Of a stretch of DNA of 64,000 nucleotides, positions 44,262 to 52,839 are shown piece by piece. Numbering within the stretch: position 1 is the first letter of the stretch; each line of letters starts with the position of its first letter. This DNA comes from Candidatus Kapaibacterium thiocyanatum (GTDB lineage: Bacteria; Bacteroidota; Ignavibacteria; Kapaibacteriales; Kapaibacteriaceae): contig MKVH01000009.1 in NCBI GenBank assembly GCA_001899175.1, positions 27,553-91,552 of the forward strand, written 5' to 3'. The notes below the pieces were generated by a model. That model was given only the letters and a program-made list of their open reading frames with translations, was not told the origin of the DNA and did no database searches. The translations under genes were made by a program, and so were the position numbers.

Positions 44262-44525
44262 CTACTCGTCTTTATCGCCCCACTTGTCAAGCATTATCCA
44301 AATATGATCCAGTAGGCTATCACGCTCAGCACAGGCTCCTTGCAGTTCTCCCATCAATTCAGCCACTGCCTCCAATGCCGCGGCAGAAGTCCTACATTCT
44401 ACCTCCCATGTCCCTGTCTTTGTATTGGCAAAATTGTGTTTATTAAATATGGGTGCAAGAATCGTGTTCCTAACCAGGGACTTCTCGTCCTTATCTAATG
44501 AAACTCTGACGATAACGTAGATCAT
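44262..44525 (-). CDS. Small hypothetical protein in a low-GC island
   Basis: 87 residues from the ATG at 44525 (MIYVIVRVSLDKDEK), or 103 from a TTG at 44576 that overlaps the stop of the upstream broken ORF in a TTGA arrangement. Codon use is distinctly AT-rich compared with both flanks. It looks like a small cytosolic alpha-beta protein (HNFANTKTGTWEVEC, LEAVAELMGELQGAC). No family recognised. It is convergent with the CoA-binding gene. Confidence 0.55.
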   Translation of the reverse strand: MIYVIVRVSLDKDEKSLVRNTILAPIFNKHNFANTKTGTWEVECRTSAAALEAVAELMGELQGACAERDSLLDHIWIMLDKWGDKDE

Positions 44526-44572
44526 ATTCCCTCTAGAAGAATCAATGTAGAAACTAACACTATCCACCACGG

Positions 44573-44836
44573 TCAACTATCCCCCCCCCCTTCGGGTATT
44601 CTGTACCAATAGTGTAGGAAGGCGTAGCCATCCCTACTGAAATCAAACACCCAATGTCACTCTTGCATACAGATGACGAACAGGAATACCTGTGATCCCT
44701 CGTGCAGGCCCGGTTCCTCTACTCGGAACAACGGAACGATAAAGCCGCGCCCCCGGAGGTAGTCGACGGAAGCTGCTAGCCACTTGCCCGTCCTAGCCGT
44801 CTGACTCGTATATTCGTCATGGCTCTTCGGAGTCAT
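44573..44836 (-). pseudogene. Small ORF interrupted by an in-frame TGA
   Basis: From an ATG at 44836 a 59-codon frame runs to TGA at 44659-44657. The same frame continues for 27 sense codons with protein-like texture (HWVFDFSRDGYAFLHYWYR) to a second TGA at 44575-44573. Both parts are rich in aromatic and hydrophobic residues (VDYLRGRGFIVPLFRVEE, VFLFVICMQE), which suggests one 87-residue protein broken by a nonsense mutation, or a readthrough codon. It precedes the 44262-44525 gene on the same strand and starts 32 bases from the divergent membrane protein gene. Family unknown. Confidence 0.4.
44581..44590. repeat. Run of ten C (G on the minus strand)
   Basis: Ten consecutive C lie inside the last codons of the interrupted ORF and about 55 bases upstream of the ATG of the next minus-strand gene. 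Homopolymers this long slip easily in replication and in sequencing. Confidence 0.9.
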
Positions 44837-44868
44837 GAACCATCATCATCACGCATTCGATCTGCATC

Positions 44869-45174
44869 ATGGAACACGTTCATTCCAGCGGTCCTGTTCA
44901 GGAAGACGTTCAGGAAAACATGGCCACCCGCCTTCTCGGCATCACGTTGGGCCTTCTCTCCGCAGCGGCCCTCGTAGGCCTGCACCAGGCATGGCACTGG
45001 CACTGGGCGGCCTTCGCCTGCATCGCCGCCGCACTCGGCGTTACGATGGGTGCCGGAGCGAGCAGCGCCTACGGCGGAGCACGCGCCAGCTTCTTCGCAT
45101 GGGCAGGCGTCACGCTCTTCCTCTGCGGCCTGCTGATGTTCTTCGGCGTGGCGGCGATGATCTTCGGAAAGTGA
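44869..45174 (+). CDS. Small membrane protein
   Basis: A 101-residue protein with three or four TM segments (TRLLGITLGLLSAAALVGL, AAFACIAAALGVTMGAG, FAWAGVTLFLCGLLMFFGVA). Histidines and tryptophans cluster between TM1 and TM2 (HQAWHWHW). No family recognised. The lipoprotein gene at 45182 starts 7 bases after it, so they are probably co-transcribed. Confidence 0.7.
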   Translation: MEHVHSSGPVQEDVQENMATRLLGITLGLLSAAALVGLHQAWHWHWAAFACIAAALGVTMGAGASSAYGGARASFFAWAGVTLFLCGLLMFFGVAAMIFGK

Positions 45175-45181
45175 CGTAACG

Positions 45182-45697
45182 ATGCGTGCCGCCACCACAG
45201 CACTCGCGATCACGGCGATCGTGTGCTGCGTGGCGGCATGTACCAATCCCTTCGCTCCCGCGAAGGCGAACCTCGCCGCGGACAAGCCCGTGCTCGGCGA
45301 CCAGCGTACGATCGACGGTGTCTTCCAGAACTTCCGCATCGCCTACGTCTTCAAGGATACCCTGACGTACGGACGCCTGCTCGATCGCACCTTCTCCTTC
45401 ATCTACCGCAACTACGACGCCGGCGTCGACGTGACGTGGGGGCGCGACGAGGACATGATCGCGACGGCCGGCCTGTTCAATGCCGCACAGCAACTGGACC
45501 TCGTCTGGAACGAAGTCATCGTGGCCGACGGCGATAGCCTCGCGCAGAACATCTCGCGCGGATTCAACCTTACCATCACGTTCTCGCCGACGGACATCAT
45601 ACGGGCCCAGGGACGCGTCAATCTCCGGCTCGAGCGTCCCGTCGCCACGGACGTATGGAAGATCGTGCGATGGCGTGACGAGTCCAACTTCTTCTGA
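45182..45697 (+). CDS. Small lipoprotein, NTF2-like texture
   Basis: A 171-residue lipoprotein (lipobox CVAACT). The rest, with FQNFRIAYVFKDTLTYGRLL near the start and FNLTITFSPTDII then DVWKIVRWRDESNFF at the end, resembles an NTF2-like fold and is probably a distant paralogue of 43217-43816. No specific function known. Confidence 0.72.
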   Translation: MRAATTALAITAIVCCVAACTNPFAPAKANLAADKPVLGDQRTIDGVFQNFRIAYVFKDTLTYGRLLDRTFSFIYRNYDAGVDVTWGRDEDMIATAGLFNAAQQLDLVWNEVIVADGDSLAQNISRGFNLTITFSPTDIIRAQGRVNLRLERPVATDVWKIVRWRDESNFF

Positions 45698-45709
45698 GTA
45701 CCGCTTCGC

Positions 45710-47596
45710 ATGACGAAACGCCCGGCCCTCCTTCTGCTCGCCGCCGCCATCGCATGGTTCGCCTTCTCGGCGTGGAACATGCGCTTCGTGCAGGACGACA
45801 GCTACATCACGCTCTCCTATGCCCGCAACCTCGTCGACGGCCACGGCCTGGTCTTCAATCCCGGCGAAGCCGTCGAAGGGATCACGTCGCTGCTATGGAC
45901 ACTGATCGCTGCCGCAGCTCATCTTCTGTCGCGTGATCCGATGCCGATCCTGCAGGTTCTCGGCCTGCTCTGCGGGGCCGGTACCATGGTCTTCGTCTAT
46001 CGCATCACGGACGCCGTCACACCCGACGATACATCCGTGTGGAAGGCCCTGCCGGCCGCCGTGCTCGGCTGTACCTCCGCCTTCCAGTACTGGTCCGTAA
46101 GTGCGATGGAAACGTCGCTGTTCCTGCTCGTCATCGGCGTGGCCATCGATGCCTATATCCGACAACCACATTCGTGGCGATGGGCCGTATGGGTAGGCAT
46201 CGCCCTGCTGACGCGGCCCGAAGCGATGCTCGTGGCAGCGGTACTCGCGGCGGATACGTTGTGGCGTGACGGTCCCGGACGCACCACGTTCAGGAACATC
46301 GCCATCATGGCCGGTACGCTGTTAGCACTGACCTCGTGGCGATACGCGACGTACGGCGCTCTCCTCCCCAATACCTTCGCCGCCAAGACGACTTCGCCCG
46401 CAGAACAGATCGGAGCCGGACTCGACTACCTCGTGCTCTTCCTGAACGGCGCCGGCGGATACGTCCTGCTTGCCGGTGCCATCTCATCCCTCGTCCTCCT
46501 GCGAGGCCGGGCCATCGTCATGCTCGCCGTGCTCGTCCTGCTATGGGCGGTAGCCGTCACCGTTCTCGGTGGCGACGTCCTGCGGCATCAGCGATTCCTC
46601 CTTCCGGTGGCCATGCTGTCGAGTCCGCTGCTCTACGCCGTCCTGCGATACCTCGTGGAACGCTTCCGCGTGAAGCAGGGCAGCTACGTGACGGCCGGCG
46701 TCCTCGTCATCCTCTGCGTCTGGGTCGCACGTGCCGAAACGTCCAGGATCGAAGCCACCATGACGATGGAGGGCAAGCTCGTGCACAAGATGACGATGAC
46801 CGGCAAGTGGCTGAAGAACTTCGCCCAGGCCAACGGCAGGCCTGTGAGCATCGCGGCCACGACCATCGGCGCACTCAAGTGGTATTCCAACCAGACCGTC
46901 ATCGACATGCTCGGTCTGACCGACCGGACCATCGCCACCCAGCCGGAGACGATCCCCGAAATCAGCGACGACAAGACGGTCCACTGGAAGGAGCGCAAGT
47001 ACAACGCATCCTACGTCCTTTCGCGCAAGCCGGACTTCATTCTCTTCTCCACCGGACTCAAGCCCAGCGCCTTCGCAGAGCGTGCCCTGTTCGCCAGGGA
47101 ATCGTACGTCGACTACTACTATTACTACTATTCCGTACCCGAATCGGAGAATCTCCAGGTCATGCTCCGCCGGAAGCCGGTACAGGTACTCCGGAAATCC
47201 CCGCAGCACAAGCTCGGCCTCACTCATGATCAGATCGTGGCTCTCGGGACCTATCCCAAGGCGCTGATGGTCCTCGACAGTCCGACCGAACCCCATGCCG
47301 CCGAGCGGCTGTTCCGCGACATGACCGTGCAGGGTCCGCCCAACTTCTCCACCCCGTGGCAGTACCTGGGCTACATCACCCAGAGCCGGGGCGCGCTGGA
47401 TACGGCCGCCACGCTCTACCTCCAGGCGCTGAGGACCGACCCCTGCGACATGCGCTCGCGGCTGGCCCTCACCCAGATCTATCTCGCCGTGCAGGATACG
47501 GCAAGCTCCCGGGATCACGCCGAATGGCTTCGCCGGTGCAATCCCGTGCTCCTGAACCTCGTCCAGGGGTATTCCGTCCCGGAAGGCGTCTACTGA
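45710..47596 (+). CDS. GT-C type membrane glycosyltransferase with a TPR-like tail
   Basis: A 628-residue polytopic protein. The first loop carries the acidic motif RFVQDDSYITLSYARNL followed by GLVFNPGEAVEGITSLLW, the signature of polyprenyl-phosphate-dependent GT-C enzymes. About ten TM segments span residues 1-330. The remaining 300 residues are soluble and end in a TPR-like pair (GALDTAATLYLQALRTDPC, RSRLALTQIYLAVQDT). It probably transfers a sugar to a periplasmic acceptor. Acceptor and donor unknown. Start chosen at MTKRPALLLL. Confidence 0.78.
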   Translation: MTKRPALLLLAAAIAWFAFSAWNMRFVQDDSYITLSYARNLVDGHGLVFNPGEAVEGITSLLWTLIAAAAHLLSRDPMPILQVLGLLCGAGTMVFVYRITDAVTPDDTSVWKALPAAVLGCTSAFQYWSVSAMETSLFLLVIGVAIDAYIRQPHSWRWAVWVGIALLTRPEAMLVAAVLAADTLWRDGPGRTTFRNIAIMAGTLLALTSWRYATYGALLPNTFAAKTTSPAEQIGAGLDYLVLFLNGAGGYVLLAGAISSLVLLRGRAIVMLAVLVLLWAVAVTVLGGDVLRHQRFLLPVAMLSSPLLYAVLRYLVERFRVKQGSYVTAGVLVILCVWVARAETSRIEATMTMEGKLVHKMTMTGKWLKNFAQANGRPVSIAATTIGALKWYSNQTVIDMLGLTDRTIATQPETIPEISDDKTVHWKERKYNASYVLSRKPDFILFSTGLKPSAFAERALFARESYVDYYYYYYSVPESENLQVMLRRKPVQVLRKSPQHKLGLTHDQIVALGTYPKALMVLDSPTEPHAAERLFRDMTVQGPPNFSTPWQYLGYITQSRGALDTAATLYLQALRTDPCDMRSRLALTQIYLAVQDTASSRDHAEWLRRCNPVLLNLVQGYSVPEGVY

Positions 47597-47667
47597 CCCC
47601 CGAATCCGGCCTCCGGATATTGACTAACCGTAATGCAGGCCAAGGTTTAGCGTAACCCCGAAAGCGG

Positions 47668-47675
47668 TATATTTG
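47668..47675 (+). promoter_or_regulatory. Candidate -7 element for typA
   Basis: TATATTTG matches TAnnTTTG, 33 bases before the typA ATG. TTTA lies 19 bases upstream, one mismatch from the -33 TTTG. Confidence 0.45.
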
Positions 47676-47708
47676 TGGTTCTCATAAACCCATTGGAATA
47701 TTACGGTC

Positions 47709-49538
47709 ATGTCACTCCAGCCCCGTACCGGGATGCGCAACGTTGCGATCATCGCACACGTCGATCACGGTAAGACCACCCTTGTCGATCACATGCTGCG
47801 TCAGAGCGGTACCTTCCGCGAGAATCAGCAGGTCATTGAACGCGTGATGGATTCCAACGATCTCGAGCGCGAAAAAGGGATCACCATCATGGCGAAGAAC
47901 GCCGCGGTGCGGTGGAACGACTTCAAGTTCAACATCCTCGATACGCCGGGCCACAGTGACTTCGGTGGTGAAGTGGAACGCGTCCTCTCGATGGTCGACG
48001 GCGTTCTCCTTCTCGTCGACGCTGCCGAAGGGCCGCTGCCGCAGACGCGCTTCGTGCTCCGCAAGGCACTGGAGATGGGACTCTTCCCCATCGTCGTGAT
48101 CAACAAGATCGACCGCAGCGATGCCCGCCCCGCGGAAGTGCTCGACGAGATCATGGAGCTCTTCATCGCCCTCGGCGCATCGTACGAGCAACTCGACTTC
48201 CCCGTCATCTACGCCATCGCCAAGCAGGGTATCGCCAAGCGTTCGCTCGAAGAAGAAGGCGAAAGCCTTACGCCCCTGTTCGAAGCCATCGTCAAGCACA
48301 TTCCCTGCCCGAAGGTCGACGTCGACGTTCCCTTCGGCATGGTCATCAGCGCGCTGGACTGGAGCGACTTCGTAGGCCGTATCGCCGTGGGCCGCATCGC
48401 GGAAGGCCAGGTGAAGGTCGGTGACAACGTAGCCCTCATCAAACCCGACGGTACACGCGAAACGACCCGCATCACCAAGATGTACGTCTACGAAGGCATC
48501 GCCCGCGCGGAGACGACGGAAGCCGAAGCGGGTGAGATCATCGCCCTCTCCGGATTCGAGAACGTCTTCATCGGCGAGACCATCGCCCACAGCTCGCGCA
48601 CCGAGCCCCTCTCCTACGTGAACATCGAAGAACCGACGATCGCCATGTACTTCATGGTGAACACATCGCCGCTGGCAGGACGCGAAGGCAAGTTCGTGAC
48701 GACGCCGAAGCTGCGGGACCGCCTCTTCAAGGAATTGCGCAACAACGTATCGCTTCGCGTATCGGATACGGATTCACCGGACGTCTTCCGCGTCGCAGGA
48801 CGTGGCGAACTCCAGCTCGCCATCCTCATCGAGACGATGCGCCGCGAAGGTTTCGAATTCGCCGTCTCCCGTCCTGAAGTTCTCTTCCAGCGCGATCCGG
48901 ACGGCAAGCTGCTCGAGCCGATCGAACACGTCATCGTCGACGTCCGCGAAGCGCACGTCGGCACGGTCATCGAAATCCTCGGCCGACGCAAGGGTGAAAT
49001 GACGGCCATGACGCCCGGTCTCGACAACGTGCGTACGGAATTCCTCGTCCCCGCCCGTGGCCTCATCGGATTCCGCACGGAGTTCCTGACGTCGACGCGC
49101 GGTGAAGGCATCCTGCACCATACGTTCGATTCGTGGCAACCGTACAAAGGGCCGATCAGCGGACGTTCGCGTGGCGCCCTGGTATCGATGGAAACGGGCA
49201 TGGCCACCATCTATGCTCTCGAAATGGTCCAGGAGCGCGGCACGCTCTTCATCGAGCCCGGCATCCAGATATACGAAGGCATGATCGTGGGCGAGAATGC
49301 CCGCGAGGACGATCTGTCCGTGAATGCCTGCCGTACGAAGCACCTCACCAACATGCGATCGAGCGGGTCGGACGGTCTGGCCAAGCTCGAAGCTCCGCGT
49401 AACATGTCGCTCGAGCAGTGCATCGAATTCCTCGAGGACGACGAGCTGCTGGAAGTGACGCCCGTGAACGTGCGTCTTCGCAAGAAGATCCTCGACACGA
49501 CGATGCGCCAGCGTGCGAAGAAGCGCGAGAACGTATGA
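47709..49538 (+). CDS. typA: Ribosome-associated GTPase TypA/BipA
   Basis: A 609-residue translational GTPase. G1 is IAHVDHGKTT, G2 includes EKGITI, G3 is DTPGHSDF, G4 is NKID. EF-G-like domains and the C-terminal BipA domain follow (ARGLIGFRTEFLTSTRGEG, then SLEQCIEFLEDDELLEVTP). BipA binds the ribosome and matters for 50S assembly at low temperature and under stress. Its length is usual for the family. Confidence 0.97.
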   Translation: MSLQPRTGMRNVAIIAHVDHGKTTLVDHMLRQSGTFRENQQVIERVMDSNDLEREKGITIMAKNAAVRWNDFKFNILDTPGHSDFGGEVERVLSMVDGVLLLVDAAEGPLPQTRFVLRKALEMGLFPIVVINKIDRSDARPAEVLDEIMELFIALGASYEQLDFPVIYAIAKQGIAKRSLEEEGESLTPLFEAIVKHIPCPKVDVDVPFGMVISALDWSDFVGRIAVGRIAEGQVKVGDNVALIKPDGTRETTRITKMYVYEGIARAETTEAEAGEIIALSGFENVFIGETIAHSSRTEPLSYVNIEEPTIAMYFMVNTSPLAGREGKFVTTPKLRDRLFKELRNNVSLRVSDTDSPDVFRVAGRGELQLAILIETMRREGFEFAVSRPEVLFQRDPDGKLLEPIEHVIVDVREAHVGTVIEILGRRKGEMTAMTPGLDNVRTEFLVPARGLIGFRTEFLTSTRGEGILHHTFDSWQPYKGPISGRSRGALVSMETGMATIYALEMVQERGTLFIEPGIQIYEGMIVGENAREDDLSVNACRTKHLTNMRSSGSDGLAKLEAPRNMSLEQCIEFLEDDELLEVTPVNVRLRKKILDTTMRQRAKKRENV

Positions 49539-49549
49539 TGCGATCCGGT

Positions 49550-49578
49550 GGCAGGGCAGGATCGCCTCCCGCCCTGCC
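49550..49578 (+). terminator. Hairpin after typA
   Basis: GGCAGGGC at 49550-49557 pairs perfectly with GCCCTGCC at 49571-49578. It lies 12 bases after the typA stop, without a T-tract, so termination is likely but may be partial. Confidence 0.5.
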
Positions 49579-49644
49579 GCTGTCACTAATCCCGGTGTTG
49601 CTACGTCCCAGACGTATCCGTCCATCATTCGGTAGATACCGCCA

Positions 49645-50496
49645 ATGCTCTTCATCCTTCTCGTCATCGTCGGCCTGACCTCGTCGGCGAGCGCACAGCA
49701 GACGTATCTTGAGTACCGGTTGAAGCCCTCCTCTTCCTATTCCTACGACATGACATCGAACGTTTCACAGACGATGTCCGTGATGTCGCAGGAAATAGAG
49801 AACGACATGCAGAGCACGCTCGGTTGCAGACTCCTCGTACGCGAGGCCGTACTGAAGCAGTACGAACTCGAACTCCACTACGATACGTTACGGATGGGGC
49901 TGCGGGCTACGGGACTGGGCGAGGCGATGCGCCTCGATACGTCGATCGTGATGCCCGGCACCTCCCAGTACATCCAGCGGTTCATGATGACGTCGCTCGG
50001 CAACGTCCTTTCCCTTTCGAGCGACAGCACGTCGCGAATCTCGACGATGATCGACGGTGCGATGAACAACATGACGATGATGAAGAACTTCATCACGCAG
50101 TTTCCCGGCCGTGGATTGAACGTCAAGGATACGTGGACGGTCTCCACCGTGGATACGGTACACAACGCGCAGTTGAGTGGCGACATCGTCACGCGATCGA
50201 CCGTCGTCTATACCCTGACCGGCATGAAGGACACGCTCGGAACGTCCATGGCCATCGTCGACATGCATACGTCGGCCTACGAACTCAGCGGTTCGATCAG
50301 GAATCTCGGCATGGACATGGTGATCGAAGGCGAAGGCACGGCACGGGGAACGATCCGGATCGACGTCCGCAACGGCCTGCCCATCGCCATCAACCAACAC
50401 TCCACCGTCAACTCGCGTATGGCGATGACCGGACAGCAGTCCATGCTGATTCCGATGACCATCGCGACAACGTCAACGATACGCCGTCGCCAATGA
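49645..50496 (+). CDS. Secreted hypothetical protein (DUF6263-like texture)
   Basis: A 283-residue exported protein (signal MLFILLVIVGLTSSASA-Q). The body is all-beta with YLEYRLKPSSSYSYDMTSNV at the start, DTWTVSTVDTV in the middle and the ending GTIRIDVRNGLPIAINQHSTVN. This layout resembles DUF6263-type envelope proteins of Bacteroidota. Function unknown. The next gene starts in its stop (ATGA) and has a similar layout, so they are probably a pair. Confidence 0.7.
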   Translation: MLFILLVIVGLTSSASAQQTYLEYRLKPSSSYSYDMTSNVSQTMSVMSQEIENDMQSTLGCRLLVREAVLKQYELELHYDTLRMGLRATGLGEAMRLDTSIVMPGTSQYIQRFMMTSLGNVLSLSSDSTSRISTMIDGAMNNMTMMKNFITQFPGRGLNVKDTWTVSTVDTVHNAQLSGDIVTRSTVVYTLTGMKDTLGTSMAIVDMHTSAYELSGSIRNLGMDMVIEGEGTARGTIRIDVRNGLPIAINQHSTVNSRMAMTGQQSMLIPMTIATTSTIRRRQ

Positions 50497-51410
50497 TGAA
50501 TGCCCTCCGTGCCACCCTGCTGGTCCTCGTCGTCACCATCGGCGCGACCCTCACCTCCACTGCACAGATCTATCCCCAGCGTGGTTTCAGGACCGAACCT
50601 CTCGGCAAGGACACGCTGTGCTTCCGATACAAGTTCGTCGCAGGCGATACGCTCGTCTACTATTCGGAGGCGCACGACAGCATCATGATGAAAGGCGCTC
50701 CGATCCTGCTGAAGAACAGGCGCCAGAGCGTCACGATCACCTGCGACTCCGTAACAGGAGACGAACACTACAATCTCACCATCGTCCTCACGAGCTCGGA
50801 GGAACGTCAGCGCGAAGGCGGCAACGATGCCGTATCGCGCCGTACGACGTCGCCGTGGATCGGACGCAAGGCCCATATCGTCATCGACTCCCTCGGCAAC
50901 CGTATCGGCACGTCCGTCGACGACGAGACGCGTGCGGCCTTCACGCCGGGCGGCGCATTCCAGCCCCTCATCCTGCCGGTCCTGCACGAATCGTGCGGAC
51001 GCCAGAACCAGTCGTGGATCGCACAGGATACCACCCTGCTCGTCGAGAACGGCGTTCCGGAACCCGTCTACGGCTTCATGACCCTGTGGCGCGTCATCGA
51101 CGCACTGGATACGCTCGGCAGGCACTTCCGTCAGATACAGTATTCGCAGTCCGGTATCGGCAGCGCGACGCTCTCCTCGGGCGACGTGAACGTACGTCTC
51201 GAAGGCGTCGTCGCCGCCTACGGCAAGCTCACGCTCGACAACGCACTGCTCGTTCCCTATCACCTCTTCGCTACGTCGGAGAACAAGCTCAAGATCATGA
51301 CGGCCGGCTCATCCGAACAGGAAGGGCGCCATCTGACGGCCGTGAATTATCATCTGGTCGAGCTTCGATCTCCCCATGCAGAACGCCGATTCACCAATGA
51401 TCGACGATAA
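50493..51410 (+). CDS. Secreted hypothetical protein
   Basis: A 305-residue exported protein (signal to TSTA-QIYPQ). All-beta texture with a single CGRQNQSW region. It overlaps the preceding secreted protein by 4 bases (ATGA at 50493) and shares its general plan: a long opening strand YKFVAGDTLVYYSEAHD and a late segment SGDVNVRLEGVVAAYGKLTL. It lies 27 bases upstream of the TolC gene, so it may be expressed with the exporter. Function unknown. Confidence 0.68.
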   Translation: MMNALRATLLVLVVTIGATLTSTAQIYPQRGFRTEPLGKDTLCFRYKFVAGDTLVYYSEAHDSIMMKGAPILLKNRRQSVTITCDSVTGDEHYNLTIVLTSSEERQREGGNDAVSRRTTSPWIGRKAHIVIDSLGNRIGTSVDDETRAAFTPGGAFQPLILPVLHESCGRQNQSWIAQDTTLLVENGVPEPVYGFMTLWRVIDALDTLGRHFRQIQYSQSGIGSATLSSGDVNVRLEGVVAAYGKLTLDNALLVPYHLFATSENKLKIMTAGSSEQEGRHLTAVNYHLVELRSPHAERRFTNDRR

Positions 51411-51437
51411 AGTGTAACCTGAAGACATCAGGCCCGT

Positions 51438-52802
51438 ATGGAGCACTCCATGAAACGACCGTTACTCTCCTTCGTGTTCCTCCTGGCCACCGCTGCCGCA
51501 TCCGTCTCCGCACAGGTGCGGGGTACATCGCCGGTATACAGCCTCGAGGACTGTCTGCGTATCGCAGCGCAGAACAACGTCGACATCAGGGTCGCGGATG
51601 CGTCGACCCATGCAGCGGCTGCAGGACTCACGGCAGCCTTCGGCAACTACCTTCCCGGAGCGAGCATCAGCGCAAACTATTCGCGTCAGCTCACGAACCT
51701 CCAGAAGCAGTTTTCCTTCGTGAACGGCGTTCCCATCCAGGGCGAACCTCTTCCCAACAACTACGGTCTGAGTGCCGGCCTCACATGGACGGTCTTCGAC
51801 GGTATGCGTCGCGAGGCGAACTACGACCAGGCGAGGAACACGCTCGACGCGGCGGACAAGCGGGGCCAGTCCCAACGGCTGCAGATCGGCGTCGACGTCC
51901 GCAGACAGTACGTCGAAGTGCTGCGGTCCATGCAGGTGGTGAAGACGCGCCGCGAGAACGTCGATCTCTCCCGGAATACGCTCGATCGTATCAAGGCACA
52001 ATACGACGCAGGCCGTACCGCCATTACCAGCGTCTACTCGCAGGAAACGGAACTGGCCAACCAGGAGTTCGAACTCGTCCGTTCCGAGAACGATCTCAAC
52101 GTAGCCAAGGCCAGGCTGCTCTTCACGATGGGCCTCAATCCCGATGAGCCGGCCGAATTCCTCGAAACGAGCTTCCCTTCCTCGGCGGAACAGAGTGACG
52201 TCGAGCAATTCCGTCAACGTCTGGGCAGCCTCGACGCCTGCGTCGCCAGGGCTCTCGGCCACCGACCCGACATCGCCGCGGCACGACATCAGGCTTCCGC
52301 CGCCGAATCCGGCATCGCCATCGCGCGCGGCACCTACTTCCCTACACTCAACGCATCGGGTGGATATGCCTGGCGCAATACCGAAATCGCGAATTTCGAC
52401 CGTCAGGGCCAGGTCTCTCTCGGCCTTCAACTCAGCGTTCCTATCTTCGACCAGTTCCAGACGAATGCCAACATCCAGAATGCGTCGCTGACGCTGACGC
52501 AGCGTCAGGCCGACGTACAGCGTCTCGAACTCCAGGTACGTCAGTCCATCCAGGGAGCCTTCCTCACGCTCGAAGCCGCCGAACGCATGCTCGAGATCAC
52601 GTCCCGCGCACTCAAGGCTGCGGAGATCAACCAGCAGGCCGCACTGGAGCGCTTCAACGTGGGCAGTGCCAATCAGCTCGACGTCCTGACCGCAACCAAT
52701 CAACTGGTCGTGTCACGTATCAACCGTATCTCTGCCGTCTACTCCTATTACGATGCCCGGTACCAGGCCGAATTCGCCTCCGGACTCATGACGGCTCAAT
52801 AA
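51438..52802 (+). CDS. TolC-family outer membrane factor
   Basis: A 454-residue outer membrane channel; a second Met (51450, MKRPLLSFVFLL) is the better signal peptide start. The two OMF repeats begin with SLEDCLRIAAQNNVDIRVAD and CVARALGHRPDIAAARHQAS, each followed by long helices. Not lipidated (signal ends VSA-Q). It opens an export operon with adaptor, ATPase and two permeases. Confidence 0.93.
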   Translation: MEHSMKRPLLSFVFLLATAAASVSAQVRGTSPVYSLEDCLRIAAQNNVDIRVADASTHAAAAGLTAAFGNYLPGASISANYSRQLTNLQKQFSFVNGVPIQGEPLPNNYGLSAGLTWTVFDGMRREANYDQARNTLDAADKRGQSQRLQIGVDVRRQYVEVLRSMQVVKTRRENVDLSRNTLDRIKAQYDAGRTAITSVYSQETELANQEFELVRSENDLNVAKARLLFTMGLNPDEPAEFLETSFPSSAEQSDVEQFRQRLGSLDACVARALGHRPDIAAARHQASAAESGIAIARGTYFPTLNASGGYAWRNTEIANFDRQGQVSLGLQLSVPIFDQFQTNANIQNASLTLTQRQADVQRLELQVRQSIQGAFLTLEAAERMLEITSRALKAAEINQQAALERFNVGSANQLDVLTATNQLVVSRINRISAVYSYYDARYQAEFASGLMTAQ

Positions 52803-52839
52803 GAAGTATCTCACTCCCGATATTCAACGGACCATCGCC

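Noticed and set aside
44835..45179. ORF starting MNHHHHAFDLHHG, looking like a second His leader
   Set aside because: It runs on for 114 codons in the wrong frame of the membrane protein gene, and no terminator or amino-acid gene follows.
47604..47618. Small hairpin (ATCCGG, CCT, CCGGAT) after the glycosyltransferase gene
   Set aside because: Only six base pairs with a three-base loop and no T-tract; not enough to call a terminator.
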